From NCBI RefSeq assembly GCF_022965805.1, contig NC_133105.1:4340001-4404000 (forward strand): 64,000 nucleotides of DNA. Direction: 5' to 3'. The notes below the pieces were generated by a model. The model was given only the letters and a program-made list of their open reading frames with translations. It did not search any database and had not been told where the DNA came from. This document shows, piece after piece, positions 49,843 to 62,105 of this stretch. The DNA is from Primulina eburnea (Eukaryota; Streptophyta; Magnoliopsida; Lamiales; Gesneriaceae). Position 1 is the stretch's first letter. Every line of letters starts with the position of its first letter. Made by a program: the position numbers and the translations under genes.

Positions 49843-50709
49843 TAGCTTTCCCGACACCTCCATTATACCTGGGCATGGCCAACATTTTTTTGTGTGTTAC
49901 CAGCTTGTTTACGGCCAAATTTTATCTATAATTACTTGCGTGGTAGATTCAATTAAAAAACAGATCTTGACTCTCATTGTACTTGTTAATTTTAGACATG
50001 GTTTCCTTCGAGCAATCATTTGGACTTCAAGTATAAGAATGTATTAGAAACTGTGAGCATCATACTAATTCATGTGGAATTCAGGCAGTTCTGTTGGTTT
50101 AGCATAATACTTTAATTTTCCCATTATTTTAAAATTATAAAGTAGTTTGATAAATCATTTATAATTAACTCCCTAGAAATTAAAACTTAAATAAAGTTAG
50201 AGGGAATAAAAATGATAAAATAATTTATAAATCAAATCTATAAGTCTAACAAAAATCCTATATCTAAGTATATATTATAATTTTTCTTTAACATACTATA
50301 TATTCCATAAATTTGCATTATTGTGATCAATAAAATCAATCCATCTTGAAAACAATCCCATTTATAGTGTTTGCAAAACTTTTAAAAAATAATTATGAAT
50401 TTTTCTTCTATAAATTTATATTATCAATAAATCATATATAATTATACTAAAGATAGAAAAAAAACATATTATATAAATAAATCATATATAATTATACTAA
50501 AGATAGAATAAAACATATTATATAATTTATTTCTTATGTCAAGTTGCTGTGGTTGCCACCGATAACAGGTGTGTGGATGAGAATATGTAATATATTATAG
50601 ACTCTCAAAAATTAAAAATAAAAATCTAATATTATTTTATAGGAGAACGGCGTTGGCCACAATTATTTCAATCAATAATTTTGTAAATTTATTTCTTCCG
50701 CCCACTCAA
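49843..50709. other. VPS52 3' UTR and cupin promoter
   Basis: The segment near 50400-50524 repeats itself almost exactly (ATCATATATAATTATACTAA occurs twice about 55 bases apart). The open frame of the cupin gene extends to 50653 but begins there with TTG, not ATG. Confidence 0.55.
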
Positions 50710-52458
50710 ATGACAACATTTGTTGGTACAAGTCCTGTTGCTGCAGCAGCTACCGGATTTCCTAGCTTTAAAACCCTAACCAAGAACCCCGCGTCCTTAC
50801 GTCCCAGTGGGAGAATCGGAGCATCGACAGGGTTCACCTTCCGCCGCCGTATCGCTTGCAATACCGATCACAGAGGTGCAAAAGTCATGGCCGCCTCCAT
50901 AACAGAAACGGAGAAATGGGGAATCAAGATAGTCAGCAACCCCACCGAATCTAAACTTTCCGACCTCGGTGTTCGCTCTTGGCCCAAGTGAATATCTCTT
51001 TCGCTCTCTTGTGTATTTATACACTCATTTCAAAAATCTTCTCCAGCTGAGATGGTATTTTTTTTTGTTAGTCTTGCTATTGGAGGGTTGAGGTTGATAC
51101 ACGAAAAATAATTTATTAGCATCTCGCCATGCGTTTGATGAAATGCGCGCTTCTAGGATAGCCTGAGTTCGTCGTGTTGCTTGAATAATTGAAAATTGGA
51201 TGGAAAATGGAGCTTTAGTTTTAGTAGGGTCTTAATCTGATTTTAGTATGTGATTATCCAGTTGCCCTTTCGAATCTTATTAATTATTAAACAGTGTTCT
51301 AAAAAGTCCGCTTAAATCCCACTTAAATTCTTAAATCTCACTTAAATGCGCTTAAGTTTGAAACTCGACAAATACGTCCGCTTCTTTCTGAAAGAAACGG
51401 AAAAAAGCTATTAAACGGTATTTTGAAAGTATGTCTATTTATTTTAAAATAATAAATTAAGTTTATAATTTATATTATTATTTTAAAATTTTAATTATGA
51501 TTAAGTATGTCTGATAATGATTTGACAAACATTTAACAATTTTTAATGTGATCTAGTTGAAAAAAAAGTAAAGATTCTAATTTTGAGATTTTTATGCTTT
51601 TATAAATACGAGAATTAATGCATTAGACTTAAATTTATCATATTTATGTATTATTTTATCTATTTATTGATTTGAGATAATTACAATTACATAAAGATAA
51701 AAAACGTTTTTTCACACTTAAGTCTGTGCTAATCTCGCTTAAGCTTGAAAAGCTTGGAACTCAATATCCATGCTTCGAGACGCTTCACGCCTTTTAGAAC
51801 CTTGTTATTAAATGATAGATAAATATTGAACATCTTTGATGTCTAGGAGTAGATGCAAACTTGAACGGCATTCTGGTGGATCCAAAAAGAAATTAAGGAA
51901 AGAAGAGTTGGAACAAAGCATTCAGAACAATTTTTCTCCATTGTAATGTTTCCTCTAGAATTTCAATAGTTGAATACAAAATCAGCAGTTGTTGAATGCT
52001 AACTTGTGCAACCGTCTTTGCGCAAGGCTTATCGATTTGAAAACAAAATCAGCAGTTTATGGATTCTATCATTTCATTACAGATGTCATGTTTGATGAAC
52101 TCAATAGATCATTACTGTGAGTTCTGTAAATTTTATTCAGGTTGCTTGTAATTGTAATATTTGGCACTCTCTCTGTTCAGTTACTTTACGAAATGTCTCT
52201 TATTTGTTTTCTCACACAACCACATTGTCTGATCTTGTTTGCTTTGAATAAAGGTGGGGTTGTCCTCCAAGCAAATTTCCATGGACATACTCTTCAACAG
52301 AGACATGCTACTTATTGAAGGGAAAGGTGAAGGTGTATCCTGATGGATCTGATGAGGCGGTTGAAATCGGCGCGGGTGACTTGGTTGTGTTCCCCAAGGG
52401 AATGAGTTGCACTTGGGATGTGTCTGAAACCGTTGACAAGCATTACCAATTTGAGTGA
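50710..52458 (+). CDS. Plastid-targeted RmlC-like cupin
   Basis: Single-domain cupin of the Cupin_3 (EutQ-like) type found in plants. No reaction is established for this group as far as I know. Exons 50710-50987 and 52254-52458 join in phase to 160 residues. Residues 1-55 are rich in Ser, Thr, Arg and Ala (MTTFVGTSPVAAAATGFPS, then FTFRRRIACN), like a chloroplast transit peptide. The cupin core has WGIKIVSNPTESKL, WGCPPSKFPWTYSSTETCYL, KGKVKVYPDGSDEAVEIGAG and DLVVFPKGMSCTWDV, the usual Cupin_3 pattern. The first ATG of the frame is 50710. The one intron (1266 bp) holds a hAT-like element. Confidence 0.9.
51292..51804. mobile_element. hAT-like miniature element in cupin intron (513 bp)
   Basis: Ends CAGTGTTCTAAAAAG and CCTTTTAGAACCTTG are inverted repeats (the second reads CAAGGTTCTAAAAGG on the other strand). 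A perfect 8-bp duplication TTATTAAA flanks it (51284-51291 and 51805-51812). No coding frame inside. The CA-G start and 8-bp duplication are hAT hallmarks. Splice sites of the host intron lie well outside it. Confidence 0.9.
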
Positions 52459-53548
52459 TTTTCAAATAATATATGACTATGAAGATATGTATTTCTTGAA
52501 TCTAGACCACTGATTATATCCTCGTTCCATTATCGAAAACTGATTACACCCCGGCCACCCTTATTAGGAATAGTCTTTGCTACATTGGTTGAATGACATG
52601 GTTAAGGTCTATAGCATAGACTCTCCTCGGAACACTGAAATGTCTTTCATTAAGTGACCGTTTGCAAAAGCTTTTGTACGAGTGATTAAATCTATAGGTT
52701 ATAAAAATATCATAAGCTTGATAAATAAATTATTTTTATACTGTTTTTTTTAATAACATAACGAAAATTCTCATTTTAGAGAGTCTATTTATCTCATCTA
52801 TCTAGTAATTTTGGATTAAACAAAAATTTTTTGTGAGAGAATATTATGAAAGTTTTGTATTTATTTATCAAAAATATTATAATAACTTTTACTTTCAGAT
52901 TTTACTTAAAGTAAGCAGAATCAAATTATGAATTAAGAAACACTGAAAACCAATTTTGTAAAGCTGAAAAGAGTAATCGTGTTTTTTAGCGATCATAAAC
53001 TACCATCCTTAATTATCATTTGTGTGTGATAATAACAATTTATTTATTTTGTTAGGTAGTAAACATTAATTGCTTAAATTTAACAATGGTGTTTAATTAT
53101 ATCCGGAGCATAACAATGAAAAGAAACTGAGCCAGGTAAAAATCAAGCGAGAAAATGATTGAAAAAATTATAGCATATATGAACTATAAAACAGTATTAA
53201 TTCTTTGATTATATTCATTTGCAACTAAAATACTAATTTTATCCATTGAACAGTAAATATGGCGCTTAAAAATTCAACATATATCACATTAGGAAAAGCA
53301 TTAATGAAAACAGCACATATAATAATGTAGCAAGAATCTTATCAACCTACATGGCAATCTTCAAGTAATAATGATTCTGATTCTATTCTTTCACAAATTT
53401 GCTTCTGATGTGGTTAATCTTGACCAACATTGAACTTCTTTGGATAGTTTGATTCATTGAATTTGCTAACTAATTGACTGTACATGGTCAATCACATTAG
53501 AGAATCATGTTATATATACAAAGAAGTCAACTGTATACATATATATAC

Positions 53549-53556
<8 letters not shown>

Positions 53557-53583
<27 letters not shown>
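53557..53583. repeat. TG microsatellite
   Basis: About a dozen TG repeats directly after a shorter TA-rich stretch, about 40 bases before the XTH TATA box. Likely length-polymorphic. Confidence 0.9.
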
Positions 53584-53621
53584 ATGGAATCTTTGACCAC
53601 GTACAGTGAGCTCTGTCTCTC

Positions 53622-53633
53622 TATATATAAATA
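53622..53633 (+). promoter_or_regulatory. TATA box of XTH gene
   Basis: TATATATAAATA. Transcription would start near 53655-53665, which leaves a very short leader before ATG 53673 and a more normal one before 53709 or 53721. Confidence 0.7.
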
Positions 53634-53672
53634 CCTGTCACAGACGAAATTCATGTTTATTAGTTAAAACAT

Positions 53673-54797
53673 ATGTACTCAACTGGGAGCACCAACACTC
53701 ATTATTTAATGGGGTATTTCATGAATATTAGTAGGAGTAACATTCCAGTTTTGTCAGCCATTTTGTTCATTCTTAGTTTGTTTAATCCACCAGCAATTAG
53801 CATGGATGATACAGTTCATTTTGACCTGAATTACTCTCCAACTTGGGGAAGCAACCATATCACAGTTCTTGGCAATGGAACACAAGTTCAACTTTTGTTA
53901 GACCAACAGTCGGGTTAGTTTTCACCTAATTTCGTGATTTGTTTATGCATGAATATTGATCGATGAATTTCAGTCCATGTATATATCTCCTGATCACATT
54001 GCAATATGTTGCAGGAGCGGGGTTCAATTCAAAGAATAAATATGGTTCTGGATTTTTTAGACTGAAGATGAAGATGCCGAACAAAAAAGATGCAGGAGTA
54101 ATCACAACTTTCTACGTATGTATCGATGAATGAATACATGTAATAGGTGTGTTTGAGATCATGAAGAAAAAGTACTGATGAATATGCTTTGATATATGTA
54201 TATGCATGGATATCGTTGCAGCTGACTGGGGTCCCAATCGACGAAACGAATGGAGGCGGTCACGATGAGGTCGACATCGAGTTCTTGGGAAGCAATGGGA
54301 AGCCATTCATTCTAAGTACAAATGTTTTTGCTAACGACGCTGGAAATAGAGAACAACAGTTTTCACTTTGGTTCGATCCAACGGAAGATTTTCACGTTTA
54401 TGAGATACTGTGGAACCATCATCACATAGTTTTCTTTGTGGACAAAATACCAATAAGGGTGTACCATAACTTGAAGGAAAGGTTAGGCGTGAATTATCCA
54501 TCGCGGCCGATGCACGTGGAAACAAGCATATGGAATTTTACATCTTGGCTAGGGCCAGTTGATTGGAGCCAAGCACCTTTTGTGTCCGAGTATCGCGGAT
54601 TCGGGGTCGATGCGTGCGTGCATGAATCTTCTGATCCTCGGGGATGCCACTCTCCAAAGTACTATTGGAATGCGCCAAAATATTGGAAACTCGGTCCCAT
54701 CCAGCAAATTTTTCTTCACGAACATGTGAGGAAGAATCACATGGTCTATGACTATTGTGCCGACAAGAAAAAGCATTTCATAGAGTGCAACACTTAG
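53673..54797 (+). CDS. Xyloglucan endotransglucosylase/hydrolase (XTH)
   Basis: Secreted GH16 enzyme that cuts and religates cell-wall xyloglucan. Exons 53673-53913, 54015-54115 and 54222-54797 join in phase (305 residues from the first ATG). A signal peptide is formed by PVLSAILFILSLFNPPAIS. The catalytic block is GHDEVDIEFLG (usual HDEIDFEFLG) with both glutamates and the aspartate present. NVFANDAGNREQQ, PSRPMHVETSIWN and DWSQAPF follow, then the XET_C domain with two cysteine pairs and VYDYCADKKK. The usual Asn-X-Ser/Thr site just after the catalytic block is absent (SNGKP instead); an NFT site lies later, near SIWNFTSW. ATGs at 53673, 53709 and 53721 are all in frame, and only the last two put the hydrophobic core at a typical distance. 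The true start may be one of those. Confidence 0.92.
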
Positions 54798-56536
54798 GAT
54801 GTATTATCTACATATATATATATATATATACTAGGAATGATCACGTGCGATGCACGTAGGTGACTAATAATGAAAAATAAAGATTTAGATAATTTTTAAA
54901 ATCGTTTGAATAACATCTTGTTTATAAGTATTTATTAATCTAAATATAACAAAACACAATAAATATAAATACATGATGATGATAATCAAAATATTCATTT
55001 ATTTATATAATATTTTTCAATTCGTGTAATTATAACATAATGATAGCTCTATCAAATTAACAAAAATATTTTCCATCTAAATATTATTCACAATGGAAAA
55101 TAATAAAAATAAAATTAATAGAATAATGAATTACTAAAACCAAAGTCACAATATTTTTAAATGAAGTGCATATAGCGATTGTCAAATAAAATTATCTTAA
55201 TTAACTAAATTATCATAATGATGTTAAAATAAAATCCATAAACTTGTTATTAAGTTAAATATCAATTTTGTTTTTGCCAACTTTTAACTCCTTGCGAATT
55301 TTTTTTAACTTTCTCCTTTTTAAAAATATATAATATACATAGTTAACTTATATCATAATAGATCATTTGAAAAATAATATTGATGATTAATAATTTCATG
55401 TTAAATAAAATTTTAAAATAATATCAATCAAATAAATATGTGTAGAAAACACATATACGTAATATTCAGTTTAAAAATATCATATCTAAAAAATTTAATT
55501 CCTAATAAATGATAATAAATTAGCGTTATAATTCATATTTATTACAAGGATTGTCTTAATTAAAAAATTATAAAGATTATCTCATTAATTTAATATAAAA
55601 GTATAAAGTAATTTTCATTCTTTTTAATTTCTCATTAATTTCTTTTCTATGAATAACGTTGAAATAACTCAAAATTATCAAATTATATTGCATATAAAAT
55701 ATTCAAAAAAAATTGCAAAAGAGCATATAGAATTTGCATGCTCTCAATATCCATTTTAATTGGAAAAAAATCATAAGAAAAATAACATTTTCTCACATAG
55801 TTTTTATAACACTTGTAGAAAAATGTAAGCTTGAGATATATATTGAGACATTAATTAATATCACAATTATTAAATTAAAAATATAAAAAAGTATCATACT
55901 AATATATTTGTAATATTTTTCGTCGATCCAACTAAAATAATGAAATAAAGTATTCTCATTTTCCATCTCAACTCTTAAATCAGAAAATTAAAAATTCACC
56001 AAAATAAATAAATGAAACATTAATTAAGTAATAGTGTGTAAAAGTGTAACTAAAAAAATTCACAAATCAAACTCATATATTTATAGAGGTATATATAGAT
56101 CTGCTAACTTTTAACCATTTGCAGATTTTGTTTGACTTTCTCTGTTTTTTTAGAATACATATTATAGACAGTTAATTTTATATCAGAATGCATCATTTGT
56201 AAATTAATATTGATGATTAATATTTCATAGTAAATATATTTTTTAAATAATATCAATCAAATAAATATGTGTAGTAAAACACATATATAAATAAAATAAT
56301 AAGTAATACAAATTTAAAAAATATCATATTTAAAAAATTAATTTCTAATGAATGAAAATAAGTTATCACTATAATTCATATTTTTTAAAAGAATTATATT
56401 CGGTAAAAAATTATAAGGATTATCTAATAAATTTAATACAAAAGTAGAAAGTAGTTTTCGTTCTTTTTAATTTATCATTAATTTCTCTGTCTAGTTGAAA
56501 TAAATCAAACTAATCAAATTATGCGAATAAAATATA
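54798..56536. repeat. AT-rich region with ancient tandem duplication
   Basis: No coding frame. The block at about 55285-56060 recurs with many changes at about 56105-56840. For example ATATCAATCAAATAAATATGTGTAG occurs in both, about 830 bases apart. It begins just after XTH with a TA run and ATCACGTGCGATGCACGTAG (near 54840), a motif I associate with plant repeats but cannot classify. Confidence 0.65.
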
Positions 56537-57166
56537 AGAAAAAATTGCAAAAGAGCATATAGAATCTACATGGTCTCAAACATTAATTAAGTATCACAAT
56601 TCAATAAAATAAAATATCATATTAATGTGTTTGTAATATTTATCGTCCATTCAACTAAAATAATAGAATAAAGTTATTTTTATTTTAAATATCAATCTTT
56701 AGATCAAAAAATTGAAAAGTCACATAAATAAATAAATGAATAAAACATTAATGAAGTAATGTTGAGTGAAAGGGTAAATAAGTAAAACATTAATGAAGTA
56801 ATTGTGAGTGAAGGATAACTAAGTAAATTCACAATTCAAACTCATATATTTAGAAAAAATTGCAAAAGAGCATATAGAATCTACATGGTCTCAAACATTA
56901 ATTAAGTATCACAATTCAATAAAATAAAATATCATATTAATGTGTTTGTAATATTTATCGTCCATTCAACTAAAATAATAGAATAAAGTTATTTTTATTT
57001 TAAATATCAATCTTTAGATCAAAAAATTGAAAAGTCACATAAATAAATAAATGAATAAAACATTAATGAAGTAATGTTGAGTGAAAGGGTAAATAAGTAA
57101 AACATTAATGAAGTAATTGTGAGTGAAGGATAACTAAGTAAATTCACAATTCAAACTCATATATTT
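56537..57166. repeat. Exact tandem duplication, two 315-bp units
   Basis: AGAAAAAATTGCAAAAGAGC starts at 56537 and again at 56852. The following 300-odd bases appear identical by eye up to ACTCATATATTTA. This is a very recent local duplication nested in the older one. Confidence 0.9.
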
Positions 57167-57274
57167 ATAGATTGTATAGATATATCAGATTAATAAAAAT
57201 TAAATTTCAACACTTTTCTAATTCTTATTAAAATTCAAATTTTAATCTCAGGACTATTGAAAATATAAAATACA

Positions 57275-59416
57275 TTTTTTTTTTGAGGGGAAAGCTCATA
57301 ACTTTATTGCATCAAATCATTTGTTACAAGCTGAACCAACCATAAAGGAAATTCTCCATTCACCCAAACAACAGGTGAAGGGGAAGAAAAAGCAAAACGA
57401 GCCATAACATGTGCGACTCTATTAGCCGAACCTAGTACATGTGTTATTCCAGAGATCACTGGTTTCTTCAATAGTTCAATGATATCCGCCGTACAGAACC
57501 CAGTGTACCCAAGATCCTCCTGATTGGTAGTGACTGCTTGCACTGCCAAAAGAGAGTCTGAAGCTATTTGGACATCTTGAAAACCTTTCTCGTATAAGAG
57601 CTTGATACCCTCTCGGATGGCCAGAAGTTCCCCGTGAACTACAGTAATCGGTTGATTTATTTGTTTTCCAAAGGCTAACCACAACCGGCCTTGAGAATCT
57701 CGTACTACTCCCCCAACACTATACATGTGCATTTCCTCGTTCACTGCTGCATCAACATTGAGTTTGAGAGAACTAGGTCTAGGAGGCTTCCAAGACCCTT
57801 CCTTGTTTCTCCTCTCGACAGGGCATGTTATCCCTTCCTTCAAACGAGCTTTTCTAAAATCTTCTATCATGGCAGCACTCCAAGTAATACTGTCAGCCAT
57901 CGGTTTCCTTTTATCCCCATGCAAGAAACTCTGTTTTTCCTTCCAAATGGCCCACGCATGAATTGCCATTTCCTCAAACACAGCTTTAGGTAGATTCTCT
58001 TTCAACCACAAGCAAATTTCTAAAGTATTGGTATGTCTCGCCATTCTTACAACATGCTCATATGTATTGTTTCTCCAAAGATGTTTAATGGCAGGACAGA
58101 AGATGAAGCTATGAAAAGTGGAATCCACTGATGAGTTACATAGAATGCAAGACCCACTCACCGGTACGTGATGCCGCAATAGATTCTGGTTCGTAGGGAT
58201 ACAATCATGAGAAAGACTCCACCAAAACAGGCGAATCTTCGGCGGAATAGAAAGACTCCATATGAAAGCCCACCAAGAGTCCAGGGGATATTTCACCTGA
58301 TGTTCAGGGGGAGAGAACAATCCTCGTAGTCGGCAACCATCCCGCACTATGTACTGTCCCTTGGCCTCATACCGCCAAAATAGAGAGTCACTCCTCCCTG
58401 ATGTTGGTAATGGGATCTTGAGTATCTCCCCTGCAACATATGGATTAAAATTAGCAGTAATTAAGTCCGCATCCCACTTACCATCCTTTATTATCACATC
58501 CACGGTAGTGTCAATCTCCCACGGAATCACTGGTCTACTGATCTTGGACTGCATAGTTGGAATCCATAAATCATCAAAGATTTGTATAGATTTCCCATCC
58601 CCGACTCTCCATATCAAGCCACTCGCCAATAAGTCTTTACCCCATTGGAGCGACCGCCATATAAAAGAAGGGTTACTACCCATCCCTGCAGCCAGTAACG
58701 ATTGATGTCGGTAGTATCTTCCTTTAAGCACTCGAGCAGCTAGTGACTCAGGAGAGCGAATAAGACGCCAAACCTGCTTTGCAAGCAAGGCACGATTGAA
58801 CTCAGTCAATTTCCTGAAACCAAGACCGCCCCGACTCTTTGGGTTGCAGAGAAAATCCCAAGATTTCCAATGTAATTTTCTCCTACCATTATCTATTCCC
58901 CACCAGAAGTTTGCGCATTCCTTTTCAATATCCGAACACACCAAACTGGGCAATCTGAAACATGACATCGCAAAGGAGGGAATGGCTTGCAAGACTGATT
59001 TGATTAACACCTCCTTCCCTCCCTTCGAGAAACACTTGCTGTTCCAACCCTGGATCCGTTTCGCCACCTTTTCTACAAGATATTTAAACTGTAATCTTTT
59101 ACTTCTCAACGACACTGTAGGTAGGCCCAAATAAAGATCATGATGTTGAACTACAGGGATACTCAAGATGTTCTTAATCGTGTTCATGAGAAGTGGGCTA
59201 GTATTAGGACTAAAAGAAAGAGCTGATTTATCATAATTGATAAGTTGTCCAGAAGCCCTCTCATAAGCGGTAAGGCAATCTTTGACTCGTGCCCCTTCCT
59301 CCATGGTCGCCCTGAAGAACATCAGACTATCATCAGCAAAAAACAGATGTGATACTGATGGACAGATAGTCGCAATCTTGACTCTCCTGAAAAAACCTCT
59401 GGCTTCATAAGATGTG
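57275..59416 (-). mobile_element. 5'-truncated LINE (L1 type)
   Basis: On the minus strand, an open reading frame runs from the 5' break (about 59416) through the end of reverse transcriptase to RNase H and ends with a poly-A tail (T run at 57275-57284). ATACATTTT on both sides (57270-57278 and 59417-59425) is a possible target duplication, although it overlaps the T run. The front of ORF2 (endonuclease and most of the reverse transcriptase) and ORF1 are absent, as is common for LINE insertions. Confidence 0.9.
57304..59416 (-). pseudogene. LINE ORF2 C-terminal part (RT end, zf-RVT, RNase H)
   Basis: Open in frame without its own start from about 59416; the first ATG is 59322. It begins EARGFFRRVKIATICPS, then HLFFADDSLMFF with the FADD reverse transcriptase catalytic motif. 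Next come GLPTVSLRSKRLQFKYLVEK, KEVLIKSVLQAIPSFAMSCF and FWWGIDNGRRKLHWKSWD. A zinc-binding zf-RVT region follows (CILCNSSVDSTFHSFIFCP). The RNase H domain is near the end (LKLNVDAAVNEE, GGVVRDSQGRLW, VHGELLAIREGI, IASDSLLAVQAV), with its acidic residues present. Over 670 codons without a stop suggest recent insertion, but the protein cannot be functional alone. Confidence 0.92.
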
Positions 59417-59425
59417 ATACATTTT

Positions 59426-62105
59426 AATGCATGATGTATGCATCAATTATAATATTTTATAAAATTTAAAATTTCCACTTTGGTTTAATTTTAGTTTTTC
59501 TATTTAATTTCATATCAAGTGCTTAGTTATTATTTATATCATATTCATAAAATAATAATATTCTTCATTATTTCTCTATAATGATTTTGAAATAGTATTA
59601 AAAGAAAAAAAGTTACTAAATTTGTATATGTAATTAAAGCAATAATCTACATATATAAAGAAATATTTATCAAAATTAATGCTTTCATCAATCGCTTAAA
59701 TATTTCAAAATAAATAGAAATTAAATAAGCAATTAAATGTGTAATCTTGTCAAAAAAATTTTAAAATTTAAATTTGTATTCGATGTCTCTTGAAAAAAAA
59801 ACTAAATTTACGTGTCTACATTGATTATATCATAATTCATTTTATTTTGACCATGATTTTTATTTTTTTTTGTTACTTTTGTATATTCAATCTCACTACA
59901 ATCTATCATATTAAATAAAATATAAGTTTTTATGTATAATATTAAGTTTTTTACTTTTTAAAATAGTATAATCATGAATTTTTTATATATTGATTATTCG
60001 TATATTGCTATTATTAATATGTATCTTAATTAAAAATTTTAATATAAATATTTTTAACATACTCTAAAAATAATTAAAAAATTTAATCAAAATTTATTCA
60101 TATAATAAATTTGAAAATTGTGACTTTTTGAAAAATATTTATTTATTTTTAAAAATTTTAATAAACAAAATAATATATGATTTTTTAAATATATTTTCCT
60201 ACTTCTACTCAACAAATATAAAAAATTCAATGTAATGACAGAAAATTGTTATCTTTATTTGAGTTTTATCTCAAGTGACATTAATATTTTTAATATAATA
60301 ATTTGTGACACAACAGCTCGTCCTTAGATTGATGCAGCCCCATTTTCACTCTATTGCATAATATTGAAAGATCATACAAAGATTAAATTGAAAACCCACC
60401 AATTTTAACAAGGAAAGAAACAGGAATTTCTTGGAGAAATGATTTTCTAGGGAGATGAAGACGGGGAAAGCGTTGGCCGTGGAGCAATCTTGGAGTAAAG
60501 GGCTTTAATTTCTGCTAAATTAATTAATGATATGTGGGTCAGCAAAATAAATATGCTCAATAATGAAGATAAAACTCAAGCTAAAGCTCTTCTAGATTCA
60601 CTACTTTTCTCGGAATTTTCTACGACAGTTCGCCTAACGCGGAGAACTTAAAAAAAAAATTTAAAGAATACAATTTTTATTTTTTATTTTGAGAATGAGT
60701 TCAATTTTTTTTATACAAAACAATACTTTTTAAAAATAACTCTATTTAAAAGCATAATGAAATTTACTTTATTTATATTTCACTTTTGGAGAATGTTTAC
60801 CCATGATTGAAAAATATGGGATTTCAAAAAAACTTATAAATAGTAAGAAATTTACGGTCGGTATCTTTCGATGTACACAGAATAAATATCTGAACTAACG
60901 TAGTAGTATGTAAACCATGTTAATTAGGAAAATCACATTGGGTAAGATCTGTCTAACAAGCTTGTATGAAAAAACGTAATTAGATAATCGAACTTTTGAG
61001 CATTAAAAAAACCAGACACCCCTCTTAGTTGCATGTTGAACCAGAATTTTATATAATATTTTTGATATAATAATTTGTGACTTCGGAGGAAACACAAACG
61101 CCTCTTGTTCGACCGCCGCGACGGTTGGGTGTAAGCATCATGCTTTCATTTTAATAATCAATTATTTAAATTCAATCTTAATTTCAAAATGGAAATGGAA
61201 TTGGATGTAGGTCGGATGAATGGAATGAGCCGTGGGATGAAGCCTTATCCGGTGGACGCGGGATGTATTCATTTTCTTCCTTCTTTTATAATAAAGATTT
61301 ACGAGGTGTTGCATTCTCCCCTTCGTTGATTTGTCTCCCATTCTCAATTTTGAAAGTTCTGCGTTCTGCTCCTAGCTAAGGCGCTCCAAAAGTCGTCGGA
61401 ATCGGTAAAAACCCATAATATCTTACTGATTTGATCGTCTTGTTTGTTGATTTCCATGAGAGTAATGGAAAATCCATTCACGGGTTTCATTATCCATATC
61501 AGTTGATCGATATTTTATGTGTTCTCTGATGAACTTTGTGGCAAGCTACGTGTTGAAAGTGGTGGAAACACCAGAGTTAACTGTTCAATCTATTCTGATT
61601 CACCATGCGCACAACATTGCATCTTCGGTGAAGAAAATAGAATTTAGTTTGAGGGAGGCATCAACTTGTAGGCGTGAAAAAACATTGACAATTTTGTGTC
61701 GATTAACGTTGACACAATTAGATCGAGATTATTTTTTCCCCCGGATAACCTCCAGTCTATGTCTTGGTCAATGCAATTTCAAGTTCCACGTCGTTATTTT
61801 CGATATCACGAACAAATCAATACAAATTAATATATTAAGATAGTAAATTATATGATAAAAAGACAGAAAATAAAAAAATGCAAACTACAAAACCAAATTT
61901 ATACTTTTCCCTTTTTTTCCGAAGTAATATTGCGTCGTCAAAACCGTGCATATTTCCAAAATATATACTTGAGCATAAAAGGATGATGAATCGAGTTTGA
62001 TGGCAAAGGACTCCAAACAAAATTCAGTATCCAAATAAGCAGAAGATCAAAGAAATTATATCTATGCATGCCACTCGGTTATTCACTTTGAGATGAATGA
62101 TGACA
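59426..62105. other. AT-rich intergenic region
   Basis: Very AT-rich to about 61060. A frame at 61517-61843 (108 residues, starting MCSLMNFVASYVLKVVETPE) has no family I recognise. The GC-richer stretch 61350-61410 looks like a 5' leader followed by a GTAAAAA donor. A small gene here is possible but unsupported. Confidence 0.45.

Larger units (their letters stand above)
52459..53672. other. Intergenic and XTH promoter
   Basis: AT-rich, no gene seen. A TA/TG dinucleotide run lies at about 53537-53583 and a TATA box at 53622-53633, both upstream of XTH. Confidence 0.55.

Noticed and set aside
50653..50709. Cupin N-terminal extension
   Set aside because: The frame opens with TTG. The first ATG is 50710, which starts a plausible transit peptide.
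61517..61843. 108-residue frame as a gene
   Set aside because: No recognisable domain, no clear promoter or splicing context; kept only as a remark.
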